NCBI GenBank assembly: GCA_024234055.1
Contig: JACKOW010000019.1
Coordinates: 1-63,619, forward strand
Direction: 5' to 3'
Origin: Rhodanobacteraceae bacterium
GTDB lineage: Bacteria > Pseudomonadota > Gammaproteobacteria > Xanthomonadales > SZUA-5
DNA: 63,619 nt
Shown one piece after another: positions 54,927 to 63,590 of the stretch (the stretch's first letter is position 1; every line of letters starts with the position of its first letter). The notes under the pieces are model-generated. The model was given only the letters and a program-made list of their open reading frames with translations. It did no database searches and was not told the origin of the DNA. The position numbers were made by a program, and so were the translations under genes.

Positions 54927-55511
54927 GCGAGGGTTCCGGCAGGGATCAGAGCCCGGAGTAGAGAGCAAAACGGGCTCGGGGGAAAGTTCGGGGGCTGGAA
55001 CTGCCTCGTCGAAGGCTTGATGGCCGGGCCATGCTCGCTTCACGGCAAGGCTGGAGCAGGGGCAGGACGCGAAGGACGCGAAGGAAGAGCAGCAAGGACG
55101 CGAAGTTTGGGCGGTTGTGGAAGGTGTCGTTTCGAGCCATCCAATTGGGCTGGATTCGAACACGGGCCATGATCCACGCGCAGCCTGCCTTTGTAGGTCC
55201 AGACTTGTCTGGACCCACAAAAGCCCGCTTTGACGCCCAAGTACGCCGGGTCCGCGCGCCCGGGTGCTTGGGGAAACACGCAATGCCAGCCAGCGCGCGG
55301 CGCCCGGCAGGGCTGGCCGCGGCCGCCGACGCGAACGACAACTGACGCACGATCTGATTCGTCGCGCGCCGGAGCCGCGCTACCTCACTTTGGAGGGCGC
55401 CGCGCCGCGGCGCCGCTCTGCTGCGGCAAGTGATCAAGAGCGGCCGCGCAGGCGCGCTGCCCTCCTCAAGACCGCTCCGATCCAGGCGAGTCGCGGTCAC
55501 GTGCCCGCAGC
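54927..55511. other. Repeat-rich intergenic region between hemC and bioF
   Basis: No gene is supported in these 585 bases. Contents: a purine-rich stretch GAAGGACGCGAAGGAAG (55069-55088) with no matching arm, a hairpin GGTCCAGACTTGTCTGGACC (about 55196-55215), and the inverted copy of the 88-bp repeat (55391-55478). Open frames crossing the region are low-complexity Arg/Pro-rich artefacts. Confidence 0.6.
55391..55478 (-). repeat. ~88-bp dispersed palindromic repeat, copy 2 (inverted)
   Basis: TGGAGGGCGCCGCGCCGCGG opens this copy and GCCCTCCTCAAGACCGCTCC closes it, which is the reverse complement of the copies at 14961-15048 and 58846-58932. GGCGCAGGCGCGCCGCCCTCC at about 56741-56761 is a fragment of the same family between bioB and bioF. 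Confidence 0.75.
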
Positions 55512-56681
55512 TCAGCGCCGTCCCAGTGCCCCAAGCAGAGCCTCGACATCCTCGACCCGATGCGCCGCGCTCAGGCTGATGCGCAGACGCGCACTGCCGG
55601 CCGGCACTGTCGGCGGGCGCACGGCGGGGCAATGGAAGCCCGCGGCCTGCAGGCGTTCGGCGCACTGCAGCGTGGCTGCGCTGTCGCCGATCACCAGCGC
55701 CTGGATCGGCGTCGGCGACGGCAACAGCTGCCAGCCGAGCGCACTGGCGCCGGTCCGAAACTGGTCGATCAGCTGGCCCAGGTGGGCGCGCTCGGCGTCG
55801 GCCCCGCGGGCGAGTTCGACTGCAGTCACCATCGCCCGCGCCAAGGCTGGCGGCAGTGCCGTGGTGTAGATGTAGCCACGGGCGCGATTGATCAGCGTGT
55901 CGATGAGCAAGTCGTCAGCGGCAATCACCGCACCGAAGCCCCCCAGCGCCTTGCCCAGCGTGCCCATCCAGATCGAAATTTCGCTGGCGCCGAGACCGGC
56001 AGCGGCGCAGGCACCGCGCCCCTGTGGCCCGAGCACGCCCACCCCATGCGCCTCGTCGACCATCAGCGCGGCATGCTCGCGCCTGGCCAGCGCCGCCAGT
56101 TCGCTCAGCGGTGCGAGATCGCCGTCCATGCTGAACACCGCGTCGGTGACCAGCAGGGCGCGACGCTGCGACTTGGCCTCAAGCAGTCTGGCCGCCGCCG
56201 CCGCATCGGCATGGGCATAGCGACGCAGATCGGCACCGGCAAGTCGGGCGCCGTCGAGCAGGCAGGCGTGGTTGAGCTGGTCCTGCACGCACAGATCATG
56301 GCGACCGAGCACGGCACCGAGCGTGCCCATCGCGGCCATGTAGCCGGTCGAAAACAACAGCGCCCGCGGATAGCCGATCCAGTCCGCCAGCGCCTGCTCC
56401 AGCGCCTGATGATGATTACGATGACCGCCGAGCAGATGGGAGGCGCGCGCGCCCACGCCTTCGCCCGCAGCCCTGGCATAGGCCGCGATCAGGCGTGGAT
56501 GTCCGGCCAGACCGAGATAGTCGTTGCCGCCGAAATCGACCAGTTCGCGGCCATCGAGGTGGATGTGTCCGGGTCGGCTGGCGCTGGCCGCGCGCACGCG
56601 CCGCTGCAGGCTGGCTTGCAGCCGCTGCTGATGTTGCTGGCGCAGGCGCGCGGCGAAGTCCGGGCGTGGGCTCGGATTCAC
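55512..56681 (-). CDS. bioF: 8-amino-7-oxononanoate synthase
   Basis: A 389-residue PLP enzyme that condenses pimeloyl-ACP/CoA with alanine in biotin synthesis. Landmarks: LVDFGGNDYLGLAGHPRLI, HRNHHQALEQALADW, VTDAVFSMDGDLAPL, LMVDEAHGVGVLGPQGRG and the PLP lysine in GTLGKALGGFGA. I choose a GTG start at 56681 because the protein then starts just before PRPDFAARL as in relatives; an ATG at 56726 is possible, neither has a clear ribosome site. It follows bioB after about 110 bases that hold a repeat fragment. Confidence 0.93.
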   Translation of the reverse strand: MNPSPRPDFAARLRQQHQQRLQASLQRRVRAASASRPGHIHLDGRELVDFGGNDYLGLAGHPRLIAAYARAAGEGVGARASHLLGGHRNHHQALEQALADWIGYPRALLFSTGYMAAMGTLGAVLGRHDLCVQDQLNHACLLDGARLAGADLRRYAHADAAAAARLLEAKSQRRALLVTDAVFSMDGDLAPLSELAALARREHAALMVDEAHGVGVLGPQGRGACAAAGLGASEISIWMGTLGKALGGFGAVIAADDLLIDTLINRARGYIYTTALPPALARAMVTAVELARGADAERAHLGQLIDQFRTGASALGWQLLPSPTPIQALVIGDSAATLQCAERLQAAGFHCPAVRPPTVPAGSARLRISLSAAHRVEDVEALLGALGRR

Positions 56682-56789
56682 GCGTATGGCTGCCGGCCAG
56701 CGGCATCTGGATGGGCCTGGTGGCATCCGAAGCGAGAGCAGCGGCGCAGGCGCGCCGCCCTCCAGGAGCCGGGAACGCGGCTCACCGGC

Positions 56790-57800
56790 TCAGCTGCAGT
56801 GTTCGGGGCGTTCGCCGCACGCAGCTGCAGGTGCAGTGGCCTCGCCCGGTGCGACACCGAGCCCCACCAGCCCCAGACGCTCGAACAACGTGCGGTCGGC
56901 CTCGACCTCCGGGTTGCCGGTGGTCAGCAGGCGCTCGCCGTAGAAGATCGAATTGGCACCGGCGAGAAAGCACAGGGCCTGCAGCTCGGCGCTCATCTGC
57001 TCGCGACCGGCCGACAGCCGAACCACCGAGGCCGGCATGGCGATGCGGGCCACGGCGATGGTGCGCACGAACTCGAAGGCATCGAGCTCGGCGGCATCAC
57101 CCAGGGGCGTGCCGGCGACCCGTACCAGCTGGTTGATTGGCACCGACTCCGGGTGCCGTGGCAGCGTGGCCAGCGCCTGCAGCAGACCGACCCGGTCGCT
57201 GCGCGCCTCGTTCATGCCGACGATGCCACCACAGCAGACCTTCATGCCGGCATCGCGCACCGCGCCCAGTGTCTGCAGACGATCATCGAAGGTGCGGGTG
57301 CTGATGATCTCGCCGTAGTACTCCGGGCTGGTGTCCAGATTGTGGTTGTAGTAGTCGAGCCCGGCATCGGCCAGCCTGCGGGCCTGATCGCCACGCAGCA
57401 TGCCGGCGGTGACGCAGGTTTCCAGACCCAGCTCGCGCACCGCCTCGACCATCTCGATGACCGCATCCAGATCCTTGTCGCGCGGGCTGCGCCAGGCCGC
57501 GCCCATGCAGAAGCGCGTGGCTCCCGCGGCCTTGGCCTGCGCCGCATGCTCGCGCACGGTCGCTAGCGGCAACAAGCGTTCAACCTCCAGCCCGGTCTTG
57601 AAGTGCGCACTCTGCGGACAATAGGCGCAGTCCTCCGGGCAGGCGCCGGTCTTGATCGAGAGCAGCGTCGAGATCTGCACCTCGCGCGGATCGAAATGCT
57701 GCCGATGCACGCTGGCGGCCTGGTGCACCAGATCCAGCAGCGGCAGGTCGAACAGGGCGGCCAACTCCTCGCGGGTCCAGTCGTGGCGAATGCTGCTCAT
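56790..57800 (-). CDS. bioB: Biotin synthase (radical SAM)
   Basis: A 336-residue radical-SAM enzyme that inserts sulfur into dethiobiotin. The SAM cluster is C54-x3-C58-x2-C61 (GACPEDCAYCPQS). Other landmarks: STLLSIKTGACPEDC, FCMGAAWRSPRDKDL, YYNHNLDTSPEYYGEIISTR (the NLD(T)SPE stretch), CCGGIVGMNE and LVRVAGTPL, LSAGREQMSAELQALCF. The ATG at 57800 gives MSSIRHDWTREELAALFDLP, the usual start. It is the first gene of bioB-bioF, divergent from comF. Confidence 0.96.
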   Translation of the reverse strand: MSSIRHDWTREELAALFDLPLLDLVHQAASVHRQHFDPREVQISTLLSIKTGACPEDCAYCPQSAHFKTGLEVERLLPLATVREHAAQAKAAGATRFCMGAAWRSPRDKDLDAVIEMVEAVRELGLETCVTAGMLRGDQARRLADAGLDYYNHNLDTSPEYYGEIISTRTFDDRLQTLGAVRDAGMKVCCGGIVGMNEARSDRVGLLQALATLPRHPESVPINQLVRVAGTPLGDAAELDAFEFVRTIAVARIAMPASVVRLSAGREQMSAELQALCFLAGANSIFYGERLLTTGNPEVEADRTLFERLGLVGLGVAPGEATAPAAACGERPEHCS

Positions 57801-57860
57801 GGGCGGGCTCAGGTCTACGGACAAGGGCGCGATTCGACGGCATGGGGGCCGGGGAGTCAA

Positions 57861-58053
57861 CTACGGGGCACGGGAAAGGGGGCACGGGAAGAGCGGGGCT
57901 TCGCGCTGTTGTGGGTTCGGACTTGTCCGAACGCTCTTGGCCGGATCAACCAAAGCGTCCAGACAAGTCTGGACCCTATCAAGAGCCGAACCCCGTAGCC
58001 TTTCCCCCGTGCCCCGTGCCCCGTGCCCCGTGCCCCGTGCCCCGTGCCCCGTC
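57861..58053. repeat. Inverted repeat with (GTGCCCC)n array before comF; G-quadruplex candidate
   Basis: The left arm (57861-57898) has GGGGCACGGGAAAGGGGGCACGG. The right arm (57999-58053) has CCTTTCCCCCGTGCCCCGTG and then GTGCCCC in about six tandem units. The array ends 13 bases before the comF start codon. Its complement, (GGGGCAC)n, has the G4-N3-G4 spacing of a G-quadruplex. A hairpin with GTCCAGACAAGTCTGGAC lies between the arms at about 57957-57974. Confidence 0.8.
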
Positions 58054-58065
58054 TAGACTCCAGCC

Positions 58066-58788
58066 ATGCCCTGGCTTGCTCCTCTCGCCCGCCTGATCGA
58101 ACGCTTCAGCGACCTGCTGCTGGCGCCGGCTTGTGTGCTCTGTGGTGTGGAAGCGGCGGGGTCTCGGCTGTGTGCGGACTGCGTGGCGCTGCTGGAGCAC
58201 AGCGGTACGGCCTGCGCGCGTTGCGCGGAGCCCTTGCCGGTGGCCACACCGCTGTGCGGCAAGTGCCTGAAACGGGCGCCGGCCTTTGATGCTGCCTGGG
58301 CGGGTTTCATCTATCGCGCGCCTTTCGATCATCTGGTGCAGCGACTGAAATTCAACGACGCCTTGTCCGTGGGCCGGGCGCTGGCGCCGATCTGGAGTGC
58401 CGCACTGCGCTCGCGCCTTGACGCGCATTCTGCGGAGATGCCGCAGGCGCTGATCCCGATTCCCCTGCACCGCTCACGGCTGCGTCAGCGCGGCTACAAC
58501 CAAGCGCTGGAACTGGCCCGGGAACTCGGGGTTGCCCTGCAGTTGCCGGTGTTGCCGCAGGCGCTGCTGCGCCAGCGAGCCACTGCACCCATGCCCGGAC
58601 TCGATCTGATCGCACGTCGGCGCAACATCCGCGGCGCCTTTGCCGTGGGCAAGGCCCGCCTGCCCGCGCGCGTGGCCCTGATCGATGATGTGATGACCAG
58701 CGGCGCGACCTTGAACGAGGCCGCGAAGACGCTGAAACGCGCCGGCGTGGAGCGGGTCGAGGTCTGGGTGCTGGCGCGCAGGCCGTAG
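58066..58788 (+). CDS. comF: ComF family phosphoribosyltransferase-like protein
   Basis: A 240-residue ComF/GntX-type protein used in DNA uptake competence. An N-terminal zinc ribbon has CVLCG, CADC, CARC and CGKC pairs (about 20-65). The C-terminal PRTase domain carries ALIPIPLHRSRLRQRGYNQA and the PRPP loop VALIDDVMTSGATLNEA (near 205-221). Divergent from bioB, as in many gammaproteobacteria. The leader is only 13 bases from a GC-rich tandem array. Confidence 0.93.
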   Translation: MPWLAPLARLIERFSDLLLAPACVLCGVEAAGSRLCADCVALLEHSGTACARCAEPLPVATPLCGKCLKRAPAFDAAWAGFIYRAPFDHLVQRLKFNDALSVGRALAPIWSAALRSRLDAHSAEMPQALIPIPLHRSRLRQRGYNQALELARELGVALQLPVLPQALLRQRATAPMPGLDLIARRRNIRGAFAVGKARLPARVALIDDVMTSGATLNEAAKTLKRAGVERVEVWVLARRP

Positions 58789-58845
58789 CGGGGCACGGGA
58801 TACGGTACACGGGAGGCTGGGTCTGGTGCGCTTGGGCCAGGTTCG

Positions 58846-58932
58846 GAGCGGTCTTGAGGAGGGACGCGCGCCTGTGCGGCCGCTCTTGATCTCCGCTCAG
58901 CGCAAAGCGACGCCGCAACGCGGCGCCCTCCA
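58846..58932 (+). repeat. ~88-bp dispersed palindromic repeat, copy 3
   Basis: GAGCGGTCTTGAGGAGGGAC opens and ACGCGGCGCCCTCCA closes this copy. It is closest to copy 1 (14961-15048) and lies after comF. Confidence 0.75.
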
Positions 58933-59033
58933 CAGCAACGGCCCACTCACCATGAACCGGTGAAGCAAATCCTTGACGCCAGCGCTTGTGGGTCCAGACA
59001 AACCTGGACCCACAAGAGCCCGAAGCCGTTAGC

Positions 59034-59093
59034 CTTTTCCCGTGCCCCGTGCCCCGTGCCCCGTGCCCCGTGCCCCGTGCCCCGTGCCCCGCG
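59034..59093. repeat. (GTGCCCC)n tandem array at the methyltransferase 3' end
   Basis: About seven perfect units of the 7-base motif GTGCCCC end 3 bases before the stop codon of the gene at 59096. The opposite arm, GGGGCACGGGATACGGTACACGGG (58791-58814), lies after comF. The minus strand has the G4-CAC spacing expected of a G-quadruplex former. A GGTCCAGACAAACCTGGACC hairpin is at 58992-59011. Confidence 0.82.
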
Positions 59094-59095
59094 CC

Positions 59096-60031
59096 TTACT
59101 CCGCCGGCTTGACGAACTTCAGGGTCATGCGGTCGGACTCGCCCATGGCCTGGTACTTGGCCTGGTCGGCTTCCGGAACGTCCTTCATGTTCAGGCCCGG
59201 CGGCAGAGTCCAGACACCATTGGGGTGATCCTTGGTGTCGGCCGGGTTGGCATTGATCTCGCTCTTTTCTGCCAGCTTGAATCCTGCTTTCTCCGCCATC
59301 TCGATGACCATCGCTTCCGGGAAATAACCCGTCTTGGCAACGTCCTTGAGCTCGCGGGTATCGTCAGCCGCTGCTCGGTGCTCCACCACGCCAAGTACGC
59401 CGCCCGGCTTGAGCACGTTGTAGAAGCCCTGGAACATGCCCTGCACCGAATCATTGCCCACCCAGTTGTGGACATTGCGGAAGGTCACGACCAGATCGGC
59501 CGAGCGGTCTTCGCCAAAATTCGGCGCGCTCATGTCGAACTCCAGAACCTCGGCGCTGCCATAGGCCTCGGCATTGCCGGCCAGCTTGTCGCGGAAACCC
59601 TGGTTGCTCTTGGCGTAATACTCCTTGGCGCGCTCGTTGCTCACGCTCTCGGGATTGATGATGGCGGCGACGTAGCTGCCCTCATCCTTCAGCGCCGGGG
59701 CCAGGATTTCGGTGTACCAGCCGCCGCCCGGGGTGATTTCGATCACACGCTGACCGCTGTTCAGCCCGAAGAACTCCAGGGTCTGGCGCGGGTGGCGGAA
59801 ACCGTCGCGGGCGGCGTTGGCTGGATCGCGCTGCGGACCGGCGATCACCGCGTCCAGTTTCGCCAGGAACTCGGGAGAGGACGCCGCCATGGGTGGTGTC
59901 GCCGGTGCCGGTGCAGGAGCCGGTTCCGTGGCCGGAGCCGGTGCCGGCGCAGCGGCCTGCTGCGGCGCTTCGGAGGACTGGCAAGCCGCCAGCGTGAGCA
60001 TCAGGGCGGACATCAGCAAGGTCTTGCGCAT
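59096..60031 (-). CDS. Lipoprotein class I SAM-methyltransferase-like protein (COG4798-type)
   Basis: A 311-residue predicted lipoprotein. The signal ends in lipobox LAAC with lipidated C17, followed by a Pro/Ala linker (about 20-50). The rest is a Rossmann methyltransferase fold: motif I VIEITPGGGWYTEILAPAL, LEFDMSAPNF, DLVVTFRNVHNWVGN and VLKPGGVLGVVEHRA. The family is known as predicted methyltransferase COG4798 with export signals. A periplasmic location is odd because SAM is cytoplasmic, so it may bind a different ligand. It is transcribed in the same direction as ubiE upstream (gap 74 bases). Confidence 0.88.
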   Translation of the reverse strand: MRKTLLMSALMLTLAACQSSEAPQQAAAPAPAPATEPAPAPAPATPPMAASSPEFLAKLDAVIAGPQRDPANAARDGFRHPRQTLEFFGLNSGQRVIEITPGGGWYTEILAPALKDEGSYVAAIINPESVSNERAKEYYAKSNQGFRDKLAGNAEAYGSAEVLEFDMSAPNFGEDRSADLVVTFRNVHNWVGNDSVQGMFQGFYNVLKPGGVLGVVEHRAAADDTRELKDVAKTGYFPEAMVIEMAEKAGFKLAEKSEINANPADTKDHPNGVWTLPPGLNMKDVPEADQAKYQAMGESDRMTLKFVKPAE

Positions 60032-60105
60032 GAACGGTCTCCAGTAGGAATCGAGGTCGCGCGTTTTAGCACAGTGTGCGTCAACGGGCGACGAAAGCAG
60101 TCAGA

Positions 60106-60852
60106 TCAGATGGCGTAACCGGAATGGATGGCAACGATGCCGCCCAGCAGATTGCGGACACTGACCCGCTCCAGGCCGGCGGCCGACATCAGTTCGGCCA
60201 GACGAGCCTGATTGGGGTGCTTGCGGATGGATTCGGCCAGATAGCGATAGCTGGCTTCATCCTTGGCCACCACCTTGCCCAGCAGTGGCAGCACGCCAAA
60301 GGAATAGGCGTCGTAGACCGGCTTCAGCAGCGGCTGGCGCACTTCCGAGAATTCGAGCACCAGCGCGCGACCACCGGGACGCAGCACGCGGCACATCTCT
60401 GCCAGCGCCCTGGGTTGGTCGGTGACATTGCGCAAGCCGAAGGCAATGGTCACCAGATCGAAGCTGTCATCGGGGAAGGGCAGCGCCTCGGCGTTGATCC
60501 GGGCGCAACTGATGCGCTTCGAATGGCCTTCATCCAGCATGCGGTCGCGACCGCGCACCAGCATCTCGGCGTTGATGTCCGAGAGCACCACCATGCCCTT
60601 GTCGCCAACGAGGGGCGCCATCAGGCCGGAGATATCGCCGGTACCGCCGGCCAGATCGAGCACCCGATCGCCGGCGCGCAAGCCTGCGGTGGCCACGAAG
60701 TGACGCTTCCACAGCCGATGCAGGCCCAGCGACATCAGATCGTTCATGACGTCGTAGCGCGAAGCCACCGAGGTGAAGACCTCGCCGACCAGCGACTGCT
60801 TCTCGGCGACGGCGACGTCGCGGTAGCCGAAGTGAGTGGTTTGTTTTTCCAT
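60106..60852 (-). CDS. ubiE: Ubiquinone/menaquinone biosynthesis C-methyltransferase
   Basis: A 248-residue SAM methyltransferase of the quinone pathways. Signatures: THFGYRDVAVAEKQSLVGEV, FTSVASRYDVMNDLMSLGLH, LDLAGGTGDISGLMAPLVG and FGLRNVTDQPRALAEMCRVL. The start is the ATG at 60852 (MEKQTTHFGYRD), as in relatives; a longer frame to 60882 adds ten residues. It stands upstream of the lipoprotein methyltransferase gene. Confidence 0.96.
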   Translation of the reverse strand: MEKQTTHFGYRDVAVAEKQSLVGEVFTSVASRYDVMNDLMSLGLHRLWKRHFVATAGLRAGDRVLDLAGGTGDISGLMAPLVGDKGMVVLSDINAEMLVRGRDRMLDEGHSKRISCARINAEALPFPDDSFDLVTIAFGLRNVTDQPRALAEMCRVLRPGGRALVLEFSEVRQPLLKPVYDAYSFGVLPLLGKVVAKDEASYRYLAESIRKHPNQARLAELMSAAGLERVSVRNLLGGIVAIHSGYAI

Positions 60853-60907
60853 GGGTACAGGATACGCGAGTGCGGCGGGCATCAGGCACCAACAAGAGCG
60901 TTGTCCG

Positions 60908-61078
60908 CCAAGGACGCGGAGGACGCAAAGAATGGCAAAGACATGCTCAAGCAGCCATTCGTGCAGGGCTCGCCGGACACAAGGGCTCGCCGGACATACG
61001 CTGAGGCTGCTTCACGCGATCCGGACGCAGAAGCACAAACCGCCATCGCTCTCTTTCGCGTCCCTTGCGGAAGCAAAG
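60908..61078. repeat. Degenerate purine/pyrimidine-arm inverted repeat
   Basis: A purine-rich stretch CCAAGGACGCGGAGGACGC (60908-60926) and, at about 61049-61076, CTCTTTCGCGTCCCTTGCGG, are rough complements. This is the weakest member of the class. No gene lies in 60853-61114. Confidence 0.45.
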
Positions 61079-61114
61079 CCCTCGCTTGCCGCCTCGCGTA
61101 ACGCCCGGCGCACC

Positions 61115-61981
61115 TCAAACGCTGGTCGGATTCTCCAGCTCGTCGACGATGTCGCGCACCTTGAACACGGTGTCGATGAACTCGGGCTCACGCTGCATGT
61201 CCTTGGCTGGGCGATCCGGATGCGGCATCGGCATCTGGTGGAGGATGGTGCCGGGGGCGCGCGACATGATCAGCACCCGATCGCCCAGGTACACCGCTTC
61301 CTCGATCGAGTGGGTGATGAAGAACACCGTCGCCTGCTGTTCGCGCCAGAGGCTGATCAGCAGGTCCTGCATGGCGTAACGGGTGCCGGGATCGAGCGCG
61401 CCGAAGGGCTCGTCCATGAGGATGATGCGTGGCTTCAGGATCAGCGTTCGGGCGATGGCCACGCGCTGGCGCATGCCGCCGCTCAGCTCGTGCGGATACT
61501 TGCGGGCATCGGTCGAGGAATTCAGGCCGACCTTCTCGATCCACTGCATGGCGCGTTCGTGGCGCTCGGCCAGTGGCACGCCGCGGCACTCCAGGCCAAA
61601 GGCGATGTTGTCGACCACCGAAAGGTGATCGAAGCTGGTGTAGTCCTGAAACACCATGCCGCGATCGGAGCCAGCACCGTCGACGGCCCGTCCGAACACG
61701 CGCACGCTGCCGCTGGTGGCCGGGTGCTGCGGCGTCAGACCGGCGATCAGGCGCAGGATGGTGCTCTTGCCGCAACCTGAAGGGCCGAGGATGGCGACGA
61801 ACTCGCCGTGATCGGGGCGGTCCTCGACCACGAAATTGACGTCCTTGATCGCCGTGTAGGCGCGCGGCCCTTCGCCGTAGGTCTTGGTAACGTTCTTGAA
61901 CTCGACCACATTGGGCGCCGCCGGCGCGCTGACTGCAGGTGCAGCGGCAGGGACAGCAGTGGTGGCAGCTTCAGTCGACAT
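61115..61981 (-). CDS. ABC transporter ATP-binding protein (nitrate/sulfonate type)
   Basis: A 288-residue ATPase of the SsuB/TauB/NrtD class. It has Walker A GPSGCGKST, Q-loop VFQDYTSFDHL, signature LSGGMRQRVAIAR, Walker B ILMDEPFGAL and H-loop FITHSIEEAV. A 25-residue Ala/Pro-rich N-terminal extension precedes the domain. The transmembrane permease and binding-protein genes that usually flank it are not next to it in this window; the gene to the left is ubiE and to the right an MFS transporter. Its partners may lie elsewhere, as for orphan ATPases. Confidence 0.9.
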   Translation of the reverse strand: MSTEAATTAVPAAAPAVSAPAAPNVVEFKNVTKTYGEGPRAYTAIKDVNFVVEDRPDHGEFVAILGPSGCGKSTILRLIAGLTPQHPATSGSVRVFGRAVDGAGSDRGMVFQDYTSFDHLSVVDNIAFGLECRGVPLAERHERAMQWIEKVGLNSSTDARKYPHELSGGMRQRVAIARTLILKPRIILMDEPFGALDPGTRYAMQDLLISLWREQQATVFFITHSIEEAVYLGDRVLIMSRAPGTILHQMPMPHPDRPAKDMQREPEFIDTVFKVRDIVDELENPTSV

Positions 61982-62053
61982 CGGCAGCAGGCTCTGAGCG
62001 ACAAGTCCTACATGATGGCGCGCTGGCGGCCCGGCGACAAATGTTGTTGCGAA

Positions 62054-63355
62054 TCAGGCTTGCCCGAGTGCCACCTTGCGCCCGCGTTCGACATCAATGC
62101 CGTAGACCACGATCAGGCCAAACACGAAGAACAGGCCGGTACACAGCATCGCCAGGCGATGGTTGCCGGCAAATACCAGCGTGGCCAGACCGTAGCTGAT
62201 CGGGCCGATGATCGTTGCCAGGCGCACCGACAGGCTCCACAGGCCGAAGTACTCGGCGACGCGATCCGCCGGCGCCAGGTAGCCGACCATGGCGCGGCCA
62301 GCCGACTGCGAGGCGCCCATGGCAATGCCGGCGAGATTGGCCGCCAACCAGAACACCGGTCGGGTGGTGGCAAAAAAGGCCAGCAGTACCATGGCAATCC
62401 ACAGCCATAGCGACAGCATCAGTGCGCGGCGATGGCCGATGCGGTCCTGCACCCAGCCAAAACCGAAGGCACCCACGGCGGCAGTCACGTTCACTGCCAG
62501 GATCAGCTTCAGGTTGTCCTCGGTGGTGAATCCCATGGCGGCCTCGGCGTACACCGCCGCGAGTGCGACGACCACGGCGACGCCGGCCTGATAACCGGCA
62601 ATGGCCACCAGCAAACGGCGCAGATCGGCCAGATGGGCGCCCTCGCGCCAGGTCTGCATCAATCTGGCGGAGGATTCCCGAAGCAGGGATCCTGAAGCCA
62701 TCTTGGCCTTGTCCGGGTGCGGGCCATGCTCTCTCAGTGCCAGAAAACTCGGCATCGCCGCCAACAGGAAGAACACGGCGGTGATGGCCATGCAACCGGC
62801 GACGAAGTGCTCGGCGCTCTCGCCGCGCTGCTGCGCGCCCTGCACGTAGCCCAGACACAGCGCCAGCGCGGCGAGGCCACCGCCATAACCCAGGGACCAG
62901 CCGTAGCCGGAGAGCCGCCCCATGGCTTCCGGGCGCGCAATCAAAGGCAGCCAGGCTGCAATCAGCCCTTCTCCCAGACCAAAGCCCACGGCCGATACGA
63001 CGATGAAGAAGATGCCCAGCGCAACATCGCCCGGGCCCACCCACATCAGGCCAAGCGTCCCCAACACGCAGGCCAGCGTGCTGGTCATCAGAAACGGCTT
63101 CTTGCGCCCGCGTGCGTCGGCGGCCGCTCCGGCCAGCGGACCGAGAATCATCACCACCGCGGCGGCGAAGGAGACCGCAATGGTCAAGGCCAGCGTGGCC
63201 CAGGGCTTGCCTGCCGCCACGGTGGACACGAAGTAGGCACTGAACACCGCAGTGGACACCACCGTGGTGTAACTCGAATTGGCAAAGTCGTAGAAGGCCC
63301 AGGCCCAGAATTCACGACGGCGCACATCGGGCAGCAACAACGGGCGTAGCGACAT
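62054..63355 (-). CDS. MFS transporter, UMF1/BtlA-like
   Basis: A 433-residue permease with 12 predicted membrane helices. The N-terminus EFWAWAFYDFANSSYTTVV is the UMF1 (YxiO/autophagy Atg22-like) signature, followed by GPLAGAAADARGRKKPFL, the usual loop 2-3 motif. The second half has GWVQDRIGHRRALMLSLW and, later, APADRVAEYFGLWSLS. Substrate unknown. The start at 63355 is chosen; an ATG at 63367 is possible. It is followed, 72 bases later, by the ABC ATPase gene. Confidence 0.9.
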   Translation of the reverse strand: MSLRPLLLPDVRRREFWAWAFYDFANSSYTTVVSTAVFSAYFVSTVAAGKPWATLALTIAVSFAAAVVMILGPLAGAAADARGRKKPFLMTSTLACVLGTLGLMWVGPGDVALGIFFIVVSAVGFGLGEGLIAAWLPLIARPEAMGRLSGYGWSLGYGGGLAALALCLGYVQGAQQRGESAEHFVAGCMAITAVFFLLAAMPSFLALREHGPHPDKAKMASGSLLRESSARLMQTWREGAHLADLRRLLVAIAGYQAGVAVVVALAAVYAEAAMGFTTEDNLKLILAVNVTAAVGAFGFGWVQDRIGHRRALMLSLWLWIAMVLLAFFATTRPVFWLAANLAGIAMGASQSAGRAMVGYLAPADRVAEYFGLWSLSVRLATIIGPISYGLATLVFAGNHRLAMLCTGLFFVFGLIVVYGIDVERGRKVALGQA

Positions 63356-63392
63356 GCCGGAATCCATCCTCAAAATGACGGCGAAGGATGCC

Positions 63393-63480
63393 ACGGGGAG
63401 GCACGAGGGCACGAGGGCGCGGGACTCGGGACTCGGGACTCGGGATCAGGGACTCGGGATCAGGGACTCGGGATCAGGGA
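63393..63480 (+). repeat. Tandem GGGACTC / GGGATCAGGGACTC array; G-quadruplex candidate
   Basis: GGCACGAGGGCACGAGGGCG is followed by three GGGACTC units and three 14-base units GGGATCAGGGACTC. GGG tracts separated by four bases are a canonical two-to-three-layer quadruplex pattern on the plus strand. It lies upstream of the MFS gene start. Confidence 0.82.
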
Positions 63481-63507
63481 CTTGGGGCCGGCCTTCAGGT
63501 CGGCGTC

Positions 63508-63590
63508 ATTGCGAGGAGCGCAGCGACGAAGCAATCCAGCGCATCGCCACACGCCCCTGGATTGCTTCGCTACGCTCTCCATGAGCCCAT
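63508..63590. repeat. Dispersed hairpin repeat (GAAGCAATCCAG ... CTGGATTGCTTC), copy
   Basis: CGAAGCAATCCAG and CTGGATTGCTTCG face each other around a ~18-base centre, with outer CATTGCGAGGAGCGCAGCGA and CTACGCTCTCCATGAG. Related copies: 22989-23092 and 50668-50740. The family is widespread in proteobacteria. Confidence 0.75.

Noticed and set aside
55560..57566. 668-codon plus-strand frame opposite bioF and bioB
   Set aside because: Antisense to two well-recognised enzymes.
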